DNA from: Apilactobacillus apinorum
Lineage (GTDB): Bacteria; Bacillota; Bacilli; Lactobacillales; Lactobacillaceae
NCBI RefSeq assembly: GCF_001281175.1
Contig: NZ_KQ440396.1
Coordinates: 565,121 to 629,120 of the forward strand
Reading direction: 5' to 3'
DNA length: 64,000 nucleotides
Part shown: one piece after another, positions 8,064 to 17,050 of the stretch
How the letters are laid out: each line of letters opens with the position of its first letter
How positions within the stretch are numbered: the first letter of the stretch is position 1
Notes under the pieces: model-generated
What the model saw: only the letters and a program-made list of their open reading frames with translations
Told to the model about the DNA's origin: nothing
Databases searched by the model: none
Position numbers and translations under genes: made by a program

Positions 8064-8864
8064 ATGACTAATGATTTTCCCCAAGTACTAACTATTGCAG
8101 GTTCAGATAGTGATGGTAGTGCTGGAATGCAAGCTGATTTACATACATTTTTCATGCACCATACATACGGAGCATCAGTAATTACTGCATGCGTCGCAGG
8201 TAATTCCTTTGGTATTCACGATAGTGTTTCAATGCCCGTTTCATTTATTGATAATGAATTTAAGGACTTAGCTGAGGACTTTAAAATCCTTGCTTGTAAA
8301 ACCGGAATGTTAGCTGATGCCGAATTAATCAATACTGTGGTCAAAAATTATAAACAATATGATTTTGGTCCATTAGTAGTAGATCCAGTAATCATGACCA
8401 AGCACGGTAACATGTTATTGGAACAAGCCGCCTATGACACTTTAAAAACAGAATTAATTCCGTTAGCGACTGTGTTGACTCCTAACTTCTATGAAGCGCA
8501 AAAACTAGCCGACATGGAAATTAACAGTGATGACGACACAATGGAAGCAGCTAAACGTCTTCGTGCCTTAGGAGCTAAAAATGTCATCATTAAGGGTAAA
8601 CACGTTGCCGGTGAAACAGACGTTGTGAAAGATTACGTTCTTCTAGAATCTGGTAAAGACTTCTGGATTGAAGGACCATACTACCACACCGAACATAAAA
8701 ACGGTACTGGTGATTCTCTATCAGCAGCCATCACTGCTGAAATTGCTAAAGGTACATCAATCGAAGAAGCTATTCGTATCGCCGATGATTACGTTGATAA
8801 AGCAATCAAAAATGAAATTGAAGTTGCACATAAATTTGGTCCTATCAACCATTGGGCTAAGTAA
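8064..8864 (+). CDS. thiD: Hydroxymethylpyrimidine/pyridoxine kinase (ThiD/PdxK family)
   Basis: 266-residue ribokinase-fold enzyme. The N-terminal TIAGSDSDGSAGMQADL is the ThiD substrate-binding motif. ATP-site elements KGKH and HKNGTGDSLSAA (anion hole and catalytic Asp) are near the C-terminus. The family phosphorylates HMP/HMP-P for thiamine or pyridoxal-type vitamers; no thiamine genes are adjacent, so pyridoxine kinase activity is equally possible. ATG at 8064 is chosen because AGAGGTGG sits 5 nt upstream. The GTG at 8055 lies within that element. Confidence 0.87.
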   Translation: MTNDFPQVLTIAGSDSDGSAGMQADLHTFFMHHTYGASVITACVAGNSFGIHDSVSMPVSFIDNEFKDLAEDFKILACKTGMLADAELINTVVKNYKQYDFGPLVVDPVIMTKHGNMLLEQAAYDTLKTELIPLATVLTPNFYEAQKLADMEINSDDDTMEAAKRLRALGAKNVIIKGKHVAGETDVVKDYVLLESGKDFWIEGPYYHTEHKNGTGDSLSAAITAEIAKGTSIEEAIRIADDYVDKAIKNEIEVAHKFGPINHWAK

Positions 8865-8865
8865 T

Positions 8866-8896
8866 AAAAAAGACTCGCAGATTGCGGGTCTTTTTT
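8866..8896. terminator. Bidirectional terminator
   Basis: Stem AAAAGACTCGCA / TGCGGGTCTTTT with a three-base loop, between the kinase gene (+) and the 59-residue protein gene (-). Confidence 0.85.
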
Positions 8897-8897
8897 A

Positions 8898-9077
8898 TTA
8901 CCATTTATCAGGACTCCACATTCTTCCATCCAATTCATCTTGGGCTTGTTGGAGTCTTTTTTGTTGTTCAACCACGATTGACTTGCTTTGATTTAAAAAA
9001 GCAATCAATTGAAAACTGGTTTCATCTTTTTTTAATTCATTTAATTGTTGGTCTAACCATGAATTATCTTCGTTCAT
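8898..9077 (-). CDS. Small coiled-coil-like protein, 59 residues, translationally coupled
   Basis: ORF of 59 residues beginning MNEDNSWLDQQLNELKK and ending MWSPDKW. It is charged and Gln/Leu-rich (VVEQQKRLQQAQDELD), so helical or coiled-coil. Its ATG overlaps the TAA of the upstream oxidoreductase gene by one base (TAATG), and AAGGAAG lies inside that gene, indicating translational coupling. It ends at a terminator. No family is recognised; the context suggests a partner or accessory of the flavodoxin-fold enzyme. Confidence 0.7.
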   Translation of the reverse strand: MNEDNSWLDQQLNELKKDETSFQLIAFLNQSKSIVVEQQKRLQQAQDELDGRMWSPDKW

Positions 9078-9781
9078 TATTCATCGTCTTCCTTTTTAAT
9101 TAATTCTATTTCCCATTTTAATTCATCTAATTGATCAATATTGCCTTGAATATAATCAATTAACACTTCCATTTGGAGCTGTTTATCCTCTGATAATGTT
9201 GATTTTAAGGCAGATAATTGTTCAACGTACCATGCTTGTTTGCTAGCAAAACTATCAAAATTATCATTAGTTAAATAATTACAATAATCAACCAATAATT
9301 TTTCTTTTTGCGCATCCGTCATATATGCAAATTGTTCAATCACAAATGGCTTTAAGAACTCCATATGAGCTTTTTTCGCAATTGCTTGGTATGGCTTTAA
9401 CAATTCAGAAATACTAAAACCTTCACTACCACCAACTTGATAATCCTTTAATGGATCACCTAAGGTCATGACTATTCCAAACTCTTTTCCATTTAGCCAG
9501 CCTTGTTCATCCGCATAGATAAAGTTTCTAGTAAAAACATCATCTTGATACTTTTTCATTAGAGCGGGAGCACTGTACCAATACATTGGAAATTGAAATA
9601 AAATACGATCGTATTGTTTCAATCTCTTTTGTTCGGCATCTTTATCAAACGTAAATTGATTTTGAATTTGATCTAAGACTACCCAATCCACTGAATCAAT
9701 ATTAGATTGACTTTGCTTTAAAAACGCTTCAGTCATCGAATTATCATATTCTGGATGTGAAACTAATACCAATGTTTTCAT
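9077..9781 (-). CDS. Flavodoxin-fold NAD(P)H-dependent oxidoreductase
   Basis: 234 residues. The start LVLVSHPEYDNS is the phosphate-binding loop of the NAD(P)H quinone oxidoreductase/KefF-like flavodoxin fold, followed by ILFQFPMYWYSAPALMKKYQDDV, which is highly typical of the family. It is expected to reduce quinones or other electrophiles with FMN or FAD. The extra C-terminal segment of about 50 residues (after 185) is helical. Coupled downstream to the 59-residue gene. Confidence 0.85.
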   Translation of the reverse strand: MKTLVLVSHPEYDNSMTEAFLKQSQSNIDSVDWVVLDQIQNQFTFDKDAEQKRLKQYDRILFQFPMYWYSAPALMKKYQDDVFTRNFIYADEQGWLNGKEFGIVMTLGDPLKDYQVGGSEGFSISELLKPYQAIAKKAHMEFLKPFVIEQFAYMTDAQKEKLLVDYCNYLTNDNFDSFASKQAWYVEQLSALKSTLSEDKQLQMEVLIDYIQGNIDQLDELKWEIELIKKEDDE

Positions 9782-9832
9782 AATCTGCTCCCCTTTTTAT
9801 AATTAATACCATTATTTTAAATGATTTCACAC

Positions 9833-9871
9833 AAAAAAGACACCATTACGAATGATTCGTAATGGTGTCTT
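9833..9871 (-). terminator. Terminator of the opp operon
   Basis: Near-perfect arms AAGACACCATTACGAA / TTCGTAATGGTGTCTT followed on the minus strand by a T run. Confidence 0.85.
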
Positions 9872-9888
9872 GTTGCGAGGATAAATCT

Positions 9889-9927
9889 CCTTGTAATCCA
9901 GGTATTGGGGGTACCTAAATTACAAGG
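9889..9927 (-). promoter_or_regulatory. Second hairpin in the oppA 3' untranslated region
   Basis: Arms CCTTGTAAT / ATTACAAGG with inner AGGTA / TACCT and a C-rich loop, placed between the oppA stop and the terminator, without a T run. It could protect the mRNA 3' end or mark a small-RNA seed; the function is unknown. Confidence 0.5.
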
Positions 9928-9956
9928 TCAAACCATGAAAACTTTGTCTAAGAATC

Positions 9957-11744
9957 CTATTCTGGGTTCTTAGCAGTAAGTTGTAGGCTGCTCCAGAATT
10001 CTGTAGCAGTTGGTCTTGCATCGTAACCTTTAACACGAGTGTTAACAGGAGTCCATGATAGAGACATTGTAGTTGGAACATATGCAGCTTGTTCTTGCAT
10101 GTATGTTTGCCATTCTTTGAATTGCTTTTGTCTGTACTTATCATCCCATGACTTAGCATTGTTCATGTTTGTTAGAAGTTCAGTGTTCTTAGCAGTAACA
10201 AAGTGACCCATGTTGAAGGCTGCACCTTCACCGAAAATACCTGTTGGAGTTGGTTCTGAGTTAACTGAGAAGCCACCTTCAAAGACATCCATTTGGTTTT
10301 GTTTTGGTTGTTCTAGAATTGAGTAGAACTTGTTCATTTCCATTGGACGACCGCCGGCAAATTCAACATCTAGACCAATCTTACGCCATTGTTGTACGTA
10401 GTAGTTGTCTTGAGCTTCTGAAGCAGGAGTTCCTGACATAGCACCGAAGTAAATCTTAAGTGGTTTGCCGTTTGGTTGAACTCTGTACTTACCCTTCTTC
10501 TTGTAACCTGCGTCATCAAGTAGTTTTTCAGCTTTCTTGATGTCTAGAGTGTAACGAGGAGATTTAGCGTTGTAGTAATCAGTGTAGTATGGAGAAATCA
10601 ATGAGTTAGGGTACCATGCCAAACCATTGTTAAATTTCTTTCTCAAAGCACCAATATCTAGAGCGTAAAGCATAGCTTTTCTCAAGTTGATATTGTACAT
10701 CTTTGAGCTCTTGTCCATAACGTTAACTTGTTTCTTAGTGTCAAAGTGACCTAAGTTAAATGCTAGGTATCCGAAGCTTGTACCCATAGTACCAACTTCT
10801 TTGTAATCTTTAAGTTGTTTTAATTGTGGGTATTGAGTTGAGATACCACCACTAATAGCAAAGTCATATTGTTTTGACTTTAGAGCACTGATGAAGTTGT
10901 TTTCGTTAACAACTTGGATAGTGATGTGTTGGATCTTAGCTTTCTTACCGTAGTAGTACTTGTTAGGAACCCATGAAGTTGATTCACCAGTAACTTGTTT
11001 AGCTAGTTTGTAAGGACCAGCAAAGATAGGGTCTTTACGTACTTGTTTTGATGCAGCAAGTTTTGAAATTGGAACACCCTTGAAGTATTCGTATGGTTCA
11101 ACACCTGACCACATGATTGAGTTTCCACCAAACTTCAAAGCTGGTGCGAAACGACTGAAGTGGATAACAACTTCGTTTCCACTTTCACCCTTAGGCATAG
11201 TAATACCTGAGATAGTCTTTGCTTTACCAGCATGGAATTCAGCCATACCTTTAATAGCAGTCATATCATCTGAGTATTGTTGTGAAGTAGTATCAGGTGC
11301 TGCAATGATTTCGTATGGGTATTCAACGTCTTTTGCAGTAACCTTAGCACCGTTTGACCATTTAGCCTTAGGATTAATGGTAATTGTAGCTGTCATAGCT
11401 TTCTTATCCAATTTAAGGTTAGCTAAACCACCGTCGATAATATGGTTCTTAGCATCAGTATTGAATAATCCAACTGAACCAGGAGCATAAACGTCACCAT
11501 CTTCAGCATTTGCTTGTAAAGTTGGTGAAGTAATTCCTGCGAATGGTGAACTGTTAAATTCAGCTACTTTTAATGTACCATTGTTGTATGTAGTTGAACT
11601 AGTATTGTCATAGTATTCGGCCATTTTTACAGATGGCTTAAATCCAGATTTAACGTCTGAATTATCACTATTTGAACATGCGGCTAGGGCAACTGCTGAA
11701 AACATTGTTAGTCCAGCAACGACCCATTTTTTATACATTTTCAT
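9957..11744 (-). CDS. oppA: Oligopeptide ABC transporter substrate-binding lipoprotein
   Basis: About 595 residues. A signal peptide with a lipobox (VALAAC) directs lipid attachment at Cys, leaving the protein on the outer face of the membrane. The rest is a family 5 solute-binding protein (for example the KWSNGAKVTAKDVEYPYE region) that captures peptides for OppBCDF. Start ATG 11744 is chosen because GGAGGG lies 8 nt upstream; the ATG at 11759 overlaps that element. Last gene of the opp cluster and followed by two hairpins. Its high relative expression is usual for SBPs but not shown here. Confidence 0.93.
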   Translation of the reverse strand: MKMYKKWVVAGLTMFSAVALAACSNSDNSDVKSGFKPSVKMAEYYDNTSSTTYNNGTLKVAEFNSSPFAGITSPTLQANAEDGDVYAPGSVGLFNTDAKNHIIDGGLANLKLDKKAMTATITINPKAKWSNGAKVTAKDVEYPYEIIAAPDTTSQQYSDDMTAIKGMAEFHAGKAKTISGITMPKGESGNEVVIHFSRFAPALKFGGNSIMWSGVEPYEYFKGVPISKLAASKQVRKDPIFAGPYKLAKQVTGESTSWVPNKYYYGKKAKIQHITIQVVNENNFISALKSKQYDFAISGGISTQYPQLKQLKDYKEVGTMGTSFGYLAFNLGHFDTKKQVNVMDKSSKMYNINLRKAMLYALDIGALRKKFNNGLAWYPNSLISPYYTDYYNAKSPRYTLDIKKAEKLLDDAGYKKKGKYRVQPNGKPLKIYFGAMSGTPASEAQDNYYVQQWRKIGLDVEFAGGRPMEMNKFYSILEQPKQNQMDVFEGGFSVNSEPTPTGIFGEGAAFNMGHFVTAKNTELLTNMNNAKSWDDKYRQKQFKEWQTYMQEQAAYVPTTMSLSWTPVNTRVKGYDARPTATEFWSSLQLTAKNPE

Positions 11745-11817
11745 ATAAGATCCCTCCATTTTATAAATAAAACTTAATACTTAATCAAAACTCACCTCCT
11801 TAAAGTGAATACTTTGA

Positions 11818-12741
11818 TTAGTCTTCACTACGACGTTGAGTTGAATTAGTAGCACGTCTTAGTGCAGCTCCAATGTAACTAATTGCTAAACATAATAAAA
11901 CAATTTCAATTGTTGCAGGAAGCCATGTCCACCAGTAGGTGGTAATGTTATCAGCATCATTAGCATTGGCAATCAATGTACCAAGTGATGGAGTTCCGTT
12001 TGGAAGACCAAAACCTAAGTATGATAGTCCAGTTTCAACCCCGATATTTTCAGCAAATGAAATGGTAGTATCAACTACGATTAGTGATGATAAGTTTGGC
12101 ATAATTTGTTTGAAAATAATCTTTAGAGTACCAGTACCAGAAGCTCTTGAAGCTGATACATAATCCTTATTAACTTCAGATAGTGTTTGGGCACGAATCA
12201 AACGTGATGTACCCATCCAATAAAATAGCGAAAGGATAAGTGTTAATGTAATCGCATTGTATGATGGAATGATGTTAACAATTTCAATAATGATCATAAA
12301 AGCTGGGATAATCATCATGAAATCGTAAACTCTTTGCATCGTTAAATCAGCGATTCCACCAAAATATCCTGAGAATAATCCGTAACACACCCCGAAAGTA
12401 GATGAGAGAATCGTTAGGCCAATGGCAATTAAGATAGAGTTTCGAGACCCTACGATAATTTGATCGGCAATTGATCGACCTCCAGCATCCCCTCCTAAGA
12501 AGTATCCTGGACTTAATGGTCTAGCGAAATATCCCATGATATTTGTTTCCATTGATTTACCAACATTGATAAACATTGATGCAATAATAACGTATAGGAT
12601 AAAGGCAACAATTGCGATTAATGAAATCATCGCCATCTTATCTGCTTTAAATTCATTAAACATCAAACGTAATGATGATGGTGCTGAATTTTCTTTAGCT
12701 TCTTTTTCTAATCTTTCTAAAGTAGCGTCTGTTTCGTTCAT
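11818..12741 (-). CDS. oppC: Oligopeptide ABC transporter permease
   Basis: 307 residues, six predicted membrane helices. The EAA loop that contacts the ATPases is visible as ASRASGTGTLKIIFKQIMPN. The cytoplasmic N-terminal region (1-35) is charged, as in OppC/DppC. It follows oppB by 11 bp and precedes oppA. Confidence 0.92.
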   Translation of the reverse strand: MNETDATLERLEKEAKENSAPSSLRLMFNEFKADKMAMISLIAIVAFILYVIIASMFINVGKSMETNIMGYFARPLSPGYFLGGDAGGRSIADQIIVGSRNSILIAIGLTILSSTFGVCYGLFSGYFGGIADLTMQRVYDFMMIIPAFMIIIEIVNIIPSYNAITLTLILSLFYWMGTSRLIRAQTLSEVNKDYVSASRASGTGTLKIIFKQIMPNLSSLIVVDTTISFAENIGVETGLSYLGFGLPNGTPSLGTLIANANDADNITTYWWTWLPATIEIVLLCLAISYIGAALRRATNSTQRRSED

Positions 12742-12752
12742 TATTACCCCTC

Positions 12753-13712
12753 CTATTCCACTCTAATTCTTGGATCAATGACGCTTAGTGCAATATCAGA
12801 TAATAACGTTCCTAATAAACTTAATAATCCATATAGTAAAACTAAGGCTGTCATAACCGTGTAATCTCTAAAGTTAACTGCGTTTAGGAATAATAATCCC
12901 ATTCCTGGGTATGAGAAGATTTGTTCAGTGAACAATGATCCACCTAATAACCCTGTGATTGAGTATCCAGCAAAAGCAGCAATTGGTAGTAAGGCGTTTC
13001 TTAAAATATGGTGTTGATAGATATCATCCATTGAAACCCCTTTAGCTTGCGCTGTCTTAACGTAGTTTGAATTTCTGGCATCAATAACACCTGAACGTAG
13101 GTATTGAGTGATCCCTGAAGTAGCAAATAACGCTCCTAAAGTTGCAGGTAAAATCATGTGATAAACTCTAGAAATAAATACGCCGAAGAATCCGCTCGCT
13201 TGTGGCGAAACCGAACCGGTTGTTGGGAACCAACTTAAGTCGTATCCAAAAATCCAACAACCTAAGACCAAGACAACGAAGAAAGGAACTGACATAGTTA
13301 CGTATGAGTAAATACGAACTAAGGTATCTTGTAACTTTCCTTCGTGACGACCAGCGTATAGTCCTAAAGGAATACCAATTACGTATGTCATAATCATTGT
13401 TACTAGTGATAACCAGAATGTGTTAATCGCTCTTGAAGCAATGATGGCACTAACTGGTTCCTGGTATTCATAACTGTTACCTAAATCACCGTGGAATAAA
13501 TGAATTACCCAGTTCCAATATTGTTGGTACCAAGGATCATATAAACCATTAATTTGCATCAAATGATGTAATTGACCTGGTGATGACTTAGGATTGATTG
13601 ATCCAGTAAATGGATCACCTGGTAATTGTTTTGATAGGATGAAAACCAAAACACTTAAGATGATTAATTCTGGAATCATAATTAAGACTCTTCGTAAAAT
13701 TGTTTTCCACAT
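12753..13712 (-). CDS. oppB: Oligopeptide ABC transporter permease
   Basis: 319 residues beginning with a membrane helix (RRVLIMIPELIILSVLVFIL) followed by the OppB-typical external region QLPGDPFTG. The EAA motif is in KTAQAKGVSMDDIYQHHIL. Together with OppC it forms the peptide channel. It starts 1 bp from the oppF stop. Confidence 0.92.
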   Translation of the reverse strand: MWKTILRRVLIMIPELIILSVLVFILSKQLPGDPFTGSINPKSSPGQLHHLMQINGLYDPWYQQYWNWVIHLFHGDLGNSYEYQEPVSAIIASRAINTFWLSLVTMIMTYVIGIPLGLYAGRHEGKLQDTLVRIYSYVTMSVPFFVVLVLGCWIFGYDLSWFPTTGSVSPQASGFFGVFISRVYHMILPATLGALFATSGITQYLRSGVIDARNSNYVKTAQAKGVSMDDIYQHHILRNALLPIAAFAGYSITGLLGGSLFTEQIFSYPGMGLLFLNAVNFRDYTVMTALVLLYGLLSLLGTLLSDIALSVIDPRIRVE

Positions 13713-13713
13713 A

Positions 13714-14679
13714 TTAATCGTCCCCCCTTACTGCACTTTCAGGAACAGCTGCTAAGTGCGTTTCTGAAACTTGAATCAAAGGAAGCGGTGCTCCATTTTC
13801 ATCATAGTAATCTTTCTTGTTATCTTCGAAGAATTTTTCAACTTCGATTCTATTTTGTCTGTGTGCTTCTCTGTTATTTACATCAGCTTCTGGAATTGAA
13901 GCTAATAATCTCTTCGTATAAATATGTAGTGGATGATTGTAAATATCATCTTTAGTCCCCACTTCAACGATTCGACCTCGATTCATGATCGCAATATGAT
14001 TACACATATGTTGAACAACTCCCAAATCATGAGAGATGAATAAATATGAAATGTTAAATTCTTTTTGAATTTTCTTCATAAAATTCAAAACTTGAGCTTG
14101 AACAGATAAATCAAGTGCAGATACAGGTTCATCAGCAACAATCAATTTAGGATTAGTAGCTACCGCTCTGGCAACCCCAATTCTTTGACGTTGACCACCG
14201 GAGAATTGATGTGGGTACTTGTATAAGGAATCTGGACCTAATCCAACGATGTCTAATAAGTTAATTACTCGCATCTTTTCTTTTTCTTTAGATAACTTTT
14301 CAAAGTTTCTAAGTGGTTCAGCAATAATATCGTAAATTCTCTTTTCAGGATTCAAACTTAATTCAGGATCTTGGAAAATCATTTGAATTTCACGGTTGTA
14401 GTTGATTTTCTTTCTAGCTTTTTTGTCAGTGACATCCAAACCTTGGTAGAACATCTTACCTGAAGTAGATTCTTGTAAACCAACAATCACCTTTCCGGTG
14501 GTAGATTTACCAGAACCAGATTCCCCGATTAATCCGTATGTATCACCACGATGAATTTTTAATGAAACTCCATCAACAGCTTTTACATTATCAACTACGC
14601 GGTTCCAAAATCCTCCACGAATTGGAAAATGAACCTTTAAATTTTTTACTTCCAAGATAACTGGTTTCTCATTCGCCAT
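13714..14679 (-). CDS. oppF: Oligopeptide ABC transporter ATPase OppF
   Basis: About 321 residues. Walker A is GESGSGKST, the signature is FSGGQRQRIG, Walker B is LIVADEPVSALDL and the H-loop is ISHDLG. The C-terminal oligopeptide-transporter extension (SIPEADVNNRE) is present. ATG 14679 has AAGGAGG 8 nt upstream; this start lies 11 nt inside the end of oppD. An open frame extends further upstream but without an RBS. Confidence 0.93.
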   Translation of the reverse strand: MANEKPVILEVKNLKVHFPIRGGFWNRVVDNVKAVDGVSLKIHRGDTYGLIGESGSGKSTTGKVIVGLQESTSGKMFYQGLDVTDKKARKKINYNREIQMIFQDPELSLNPEKRIYDIIAEPLRNFEKLSKEKEKMRVINLLDIVGLGPDSLYKYPHQFSGGQRQRIGVARAVATNPKLIVADEPVSALDLSVQAQVLNFMKKIQKEFNISYLFISHDLGVVQHMCNHIAIMNRGRIVEVGTKDDIYNHPLHIYTKRLLASIPEADVNNREAHRQNRIEVEKFFEDNKKDYYDENGAPLPLIQVSETHLAAVPESAVRGDD

Positions 14680-15688
14680 AAGTTTGTCCTCCTTCATCTG
14701 GGAATTGGAAATTTTGGTAGCAAGTGCAACGAACAAAATGTCCATCTTCTACTTCATGCATTGAAGGATTTTCTTCGTGTTCTTCATCTTTCACCCATGG
14801 AATACGTGGGGCAAATAAATCGCCATGATCTGGCATCTTTACTAATGAAGGAACGCTTCCTTGAATAACATAAAGATCATCACCGTTACTACCCTTTTGT
14901 GGCATCGCACGTAATAATGAACGTGTGTATGGATGCTTTGGAGTATTGAATACTTGCTTAGCAGTTCCTAGTTCAACAATTTGGCCAGCATACATAACTG
15001 CAACTCGATCAGCTGTTTCAGCAACAACCCCTAAATCATGAGTAATTAAAACAATTCCACAATGATTTCTAACTTGAATGTCCTTTAATAGGTCCAAGAT
15101 TTGGGCTTGAATAGTAACATCCAAAGCAGTGGTTGGTTCATCAGCAATGATTAAGTCTGGTTCACAAGCAATTGCCATCGCAATCACAACTCTTTGTCGC
15201 ATCCCACCAGATAATTGATGAGGAAATTCATGGAAAATTAATTCCGGATTATGAATTCCAACTTGATCTAATAATGAGATAACTCGTTTTTTTCTTGTTT
15301 CAGCATTGTCGTTTGTATGATATACAAGCGTTTCAGCAACTTGTTCACCGATACGCTTTAATGGATCTAAAGCAGATAAAGGATCTTGGAAAATCATTCC
15401 AATCTTTAATCCACGGAACTTGTTTAATTCAGCTTCTTTTAAGTTGATTAAATCTGTTCCCTCAAAATCAGCAGTTCCAGAAACTTTTGAATCTTTGGGG
15501 TTTAACAATCCCATTACCGTTTGGGCTAATGTTGATTTACCACATCCAGATTCACCAACGACCGCTAGAATTTCATCACGATTGACATTTAAGTCAACGT
15601 TTCGAATCGCTGAATAAAAGTTTGCGCCAATTTTGAAATATGTATTTAAATTTTCAATTTTTAGCAATGAAGACCTTAATGCGTCCAT
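14669..15688 (-). CDS. oppD: Oligopeptide ABC transporter ATPase OppD
   Basis: About 339 residues. Walker A is GESGCGKST, the signature is LSGGMRQRV, Walker B is LIIADEPTTALDV and the H-loop is ITHDLG. The C-terminal region carries the HFVRCTCYQN cysteines typical of OppD/DppD ATPases. Start ATG 15688 is preceded by GGGGGAA; the longer frame to 15724 lacks an RBS. First gene of the cluster, with a promoter just upstream. Confidence 0.93.
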   Translation of the reverse strand: MDALRSSLLKIENLNTYFKIGANFYSAIRNVDLNVNRDEILAVVGESGCGKSTLAQTVMGLLNPKDSKVSGTADFEGTDLINLKEAELNKFRGLKIGMIFQDPLSALDPLKRIGEQVAETLVYHTNDNAETRKKRVISLLDQVGIHNPELIFHEFPHQLSGGMRQRVVIAMAIACEPDLIIADEPTTALDVTIQAQILDLLKDIQVRNHCGIVLITHDLGVVAETADRVAVMYAGQIVELGTAKQVFNTPKHPYTRSLLRAMPQKGSNGDDLYVIQGSVPSLVKMPDHGDLFAPRIPWVKDEEHEENPSMHEVEDGHFVRCTCYQNFQFPDEGGQTYGE

Positions 15689-15723
15689 ATTCGTTTCCCC
15701 CAATTTCTTATTGATTGTTTTCA

Positions 15724-15751
15724 ATTCTAATCATTTTCTAATAATAGTCAA
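15724..15751 (-). promoter_or_regulatory. Promoter of the opp operon
   Basis: TTGACT (15746-15751) and TAGAAT (15724-15729), 16-bp spacing. Farther upstream are two short palindromes (CCTTAT-TTC-ATAAGG near 15800 and TGAAA-ATA-TTTCA near 15825), possible operator sites for nitrogen or peptide control. The rest of 15752-15916 is AT-rich with no ORF. Confidence 0.55.
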
Positions 15752-15916
15752 GAAAATATTTAAAATTTTATTAATATTTTCATTACTTTTTACTATAATC
15801 CTTATTTCATAAGGTTTTGTGAGATGAAAATATTTCACATTTTTGAATGAACTATTTATCCAAAAATGAGATTTCTATCATTTTGGTTTTTAATTTTATT
15901 ATTATTTTTTCATCAG

Positions 15917-15945
15917 TTGACATGGGGGTGGATATCGGGTATATT
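15917..15945 (+). promoter_or_regulatory. Promoter of the cold-shock gene
   Basis: Consensus TTGACA (15917-15922) and TATATT (15940-15945), 17-bp spacing. It gives a leader of about 127 nt before the cold-shock start, ending in a small hairpin (GCAC/GTGC) just before AAGGAGG. Long structured leaders are usual for csp mRNAs. Confidence 0.7.
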
Positions 15946-16078
15946 ATTACCAATGTGTTACATAGTTTCGATTCTTAGGTTCACTTGTTTTATATTCATA
16001 TGAAATAACTTCCTTGATTCAGGCTTTATGATACATTAGATTTTAATACGCACGATATGTGCAAGGAGGTTTCATATT

Positions 16079-16276
16079 ATGAAACAAGGTACTGTTAAAT
16101 GGTTTAACGCTGATAAAGGATACGGTTTCATCACTACTGAAGATGGTGACGTATTTGTTCACTTCTCAGCTATCAACAAAGAAGGTTTCAAGACTCTAGA
16201 AGAAGGCGAAAAGGTTACACTAGACGTTGAAGACGGCGACCGTGGACCACAAGCTGCTAACGTTACTCCTGCATAA
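16079..16276 (+). CDS. csp: Cold-shock protein
   Basis: 65-residue single CSD domain. RNP1 is [11 protein letters not shown]2 is VFVHFS, and the N-terminus [11 protein letters not shown] is canonical. It binds single-stranded RNA/DNA as an RNA chaperone. Strong AAGGAGG RBS and a long 5' leader. Monocistronic, ending at a strong terminator. Confidence 0.96.
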   Translation: MKQGTVKWFNADKGYGFITTEDGDVFVHFSAINKEGFKTLEEGEKVTLDVEDGDRGPQAANVTPA

Positions 16277-16312
16277 GGATAACTTCTAGTAAACTTTTAG
16301 TTTAAGAGATCA

Positions 16313-16350
16313 AAAAAGAGCTATCAGATTAAATCTGATAGCTCTTTTTT
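16313..16350. terminator. Bidirectional terminator
   Basis: AAAAAGAGCTATCAGATT / AATCTGATAGCTCTTTTTT around a short loop, between csp (+) and the TetR gene (-). Confidence 0.92.
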
Positions 16351-16358
16351 TAATATTA

Positions 16359-16883
16359 TTAATTAATTTTAAAGTGCATGTACTTAGAAACAAAGATTAC
16401 TAGCGATTGAATTGGTTCTTTCATCCCATCCTCAGTCCAAGTAATGATAATTTCAGTTAGTCCCCCTGCAATTAATGAAACTAGCATTTTAGAAGACTCT
16501 TCACGAGTTTCTAAAACATTTTCATCAATTAAATCAGAGATGTAGTATTTTAGTCGTTCTAATAGAATCATGGATAAGTCATTTTTCATGATCATTTCCA
16601 TCATATCTTGATCTTCTTTCACTAGTTCAAAAAAGATTGTCGCAATGTCATTTAAATTATGAGAATGACTTGATGCTAATCTTTGTATGAAAGTAGTGAA
16701 AGAACTATCAAAACGATAAATAATGATGTCTTTCTTATTATGGAAATTTCGATAATACGTCATTCGTGAAACATCAGCTTGAGCACAGATATCTTTCACA
16801 TTAATTTCATCGAATGGTGTTGTTTTTAATAGTTCGAACATTCCATTAACAATTTTATTTTTTGTCGCAAATTTATCTCTCAT
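16359..16883 (-). CDS. TetR/AcrR-family regulator
   Basis: 174 residues. The N-terminal HTH is clear (INVKDICAQADVSRMTYYRNFHNKKDII). The C-terminal ligand domain ends in a pattern seen in DhaS-like TetR proteins (TetR_C type). ATG 16883 has GTGAGG 9 nt upstream; the GTG at 16898 overlaps that element. It is divergent from the 77-residue protein gene, with both promoters within 150 bp, so that gene is a candidate target besides itself. Confidence 0.85.
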   Translation of the reverse strand: MRDKFATKNKIVNGMFELLKTTPFDEINVKDICAQADVSRMTYYRNFHNKKDIIIYRFDSSFTTFIQRLASSHSHNLNDIATIFFELVKEDQDMMEMIMKNDLSMILLERLKYYISDLIDENVLETREESSKMLVSLIAGGLTEIIITWTEDGMKEPIQSLVIFVSKYMHFKIN

Positions 16884-16913
16884 AAACTTATGCCTCACTT
16901 CAGTATAGTTATG

Positions 16914-16942
16914 AATATATACGAAATCGGCTTTAAATGCAA
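16914..16942 (-). promoter_or_regulatory. Promoter of the TetR gene
   Basis: TTGCAT (16937-16942) and TATATT (16914-16919), 17-bp spacing, minus strand. Confidence 0.55.
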
Positions 16943-16987
16943 GTTAAGTCAACTTTATGAGTCTTTAAAAAAAGATGAGCATAACTA

Positions 16988-17016
16988 TTAACAAATAAAA
17001 GGATAAGAACTAGAAT
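16988..17016 (+). promoter_or_regulatory. Promoter of the 77-residue protein gene
   Basis: TTAACA (16988-16993) and TAGAAT (17011-17016), 17-bp spacing. Confidence 0.55.
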
Positions 17017-17050
17017 GTAGTTGAGCTTTAAATATAAGGAGGAATTCATT

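Noticed and set aside
8882-9103. Plus-strand ORF of 73 codons
   Set aside because: It is the shadow of the 59-residue minus-strand gene, has no RBS and shows no protein-like pattern.
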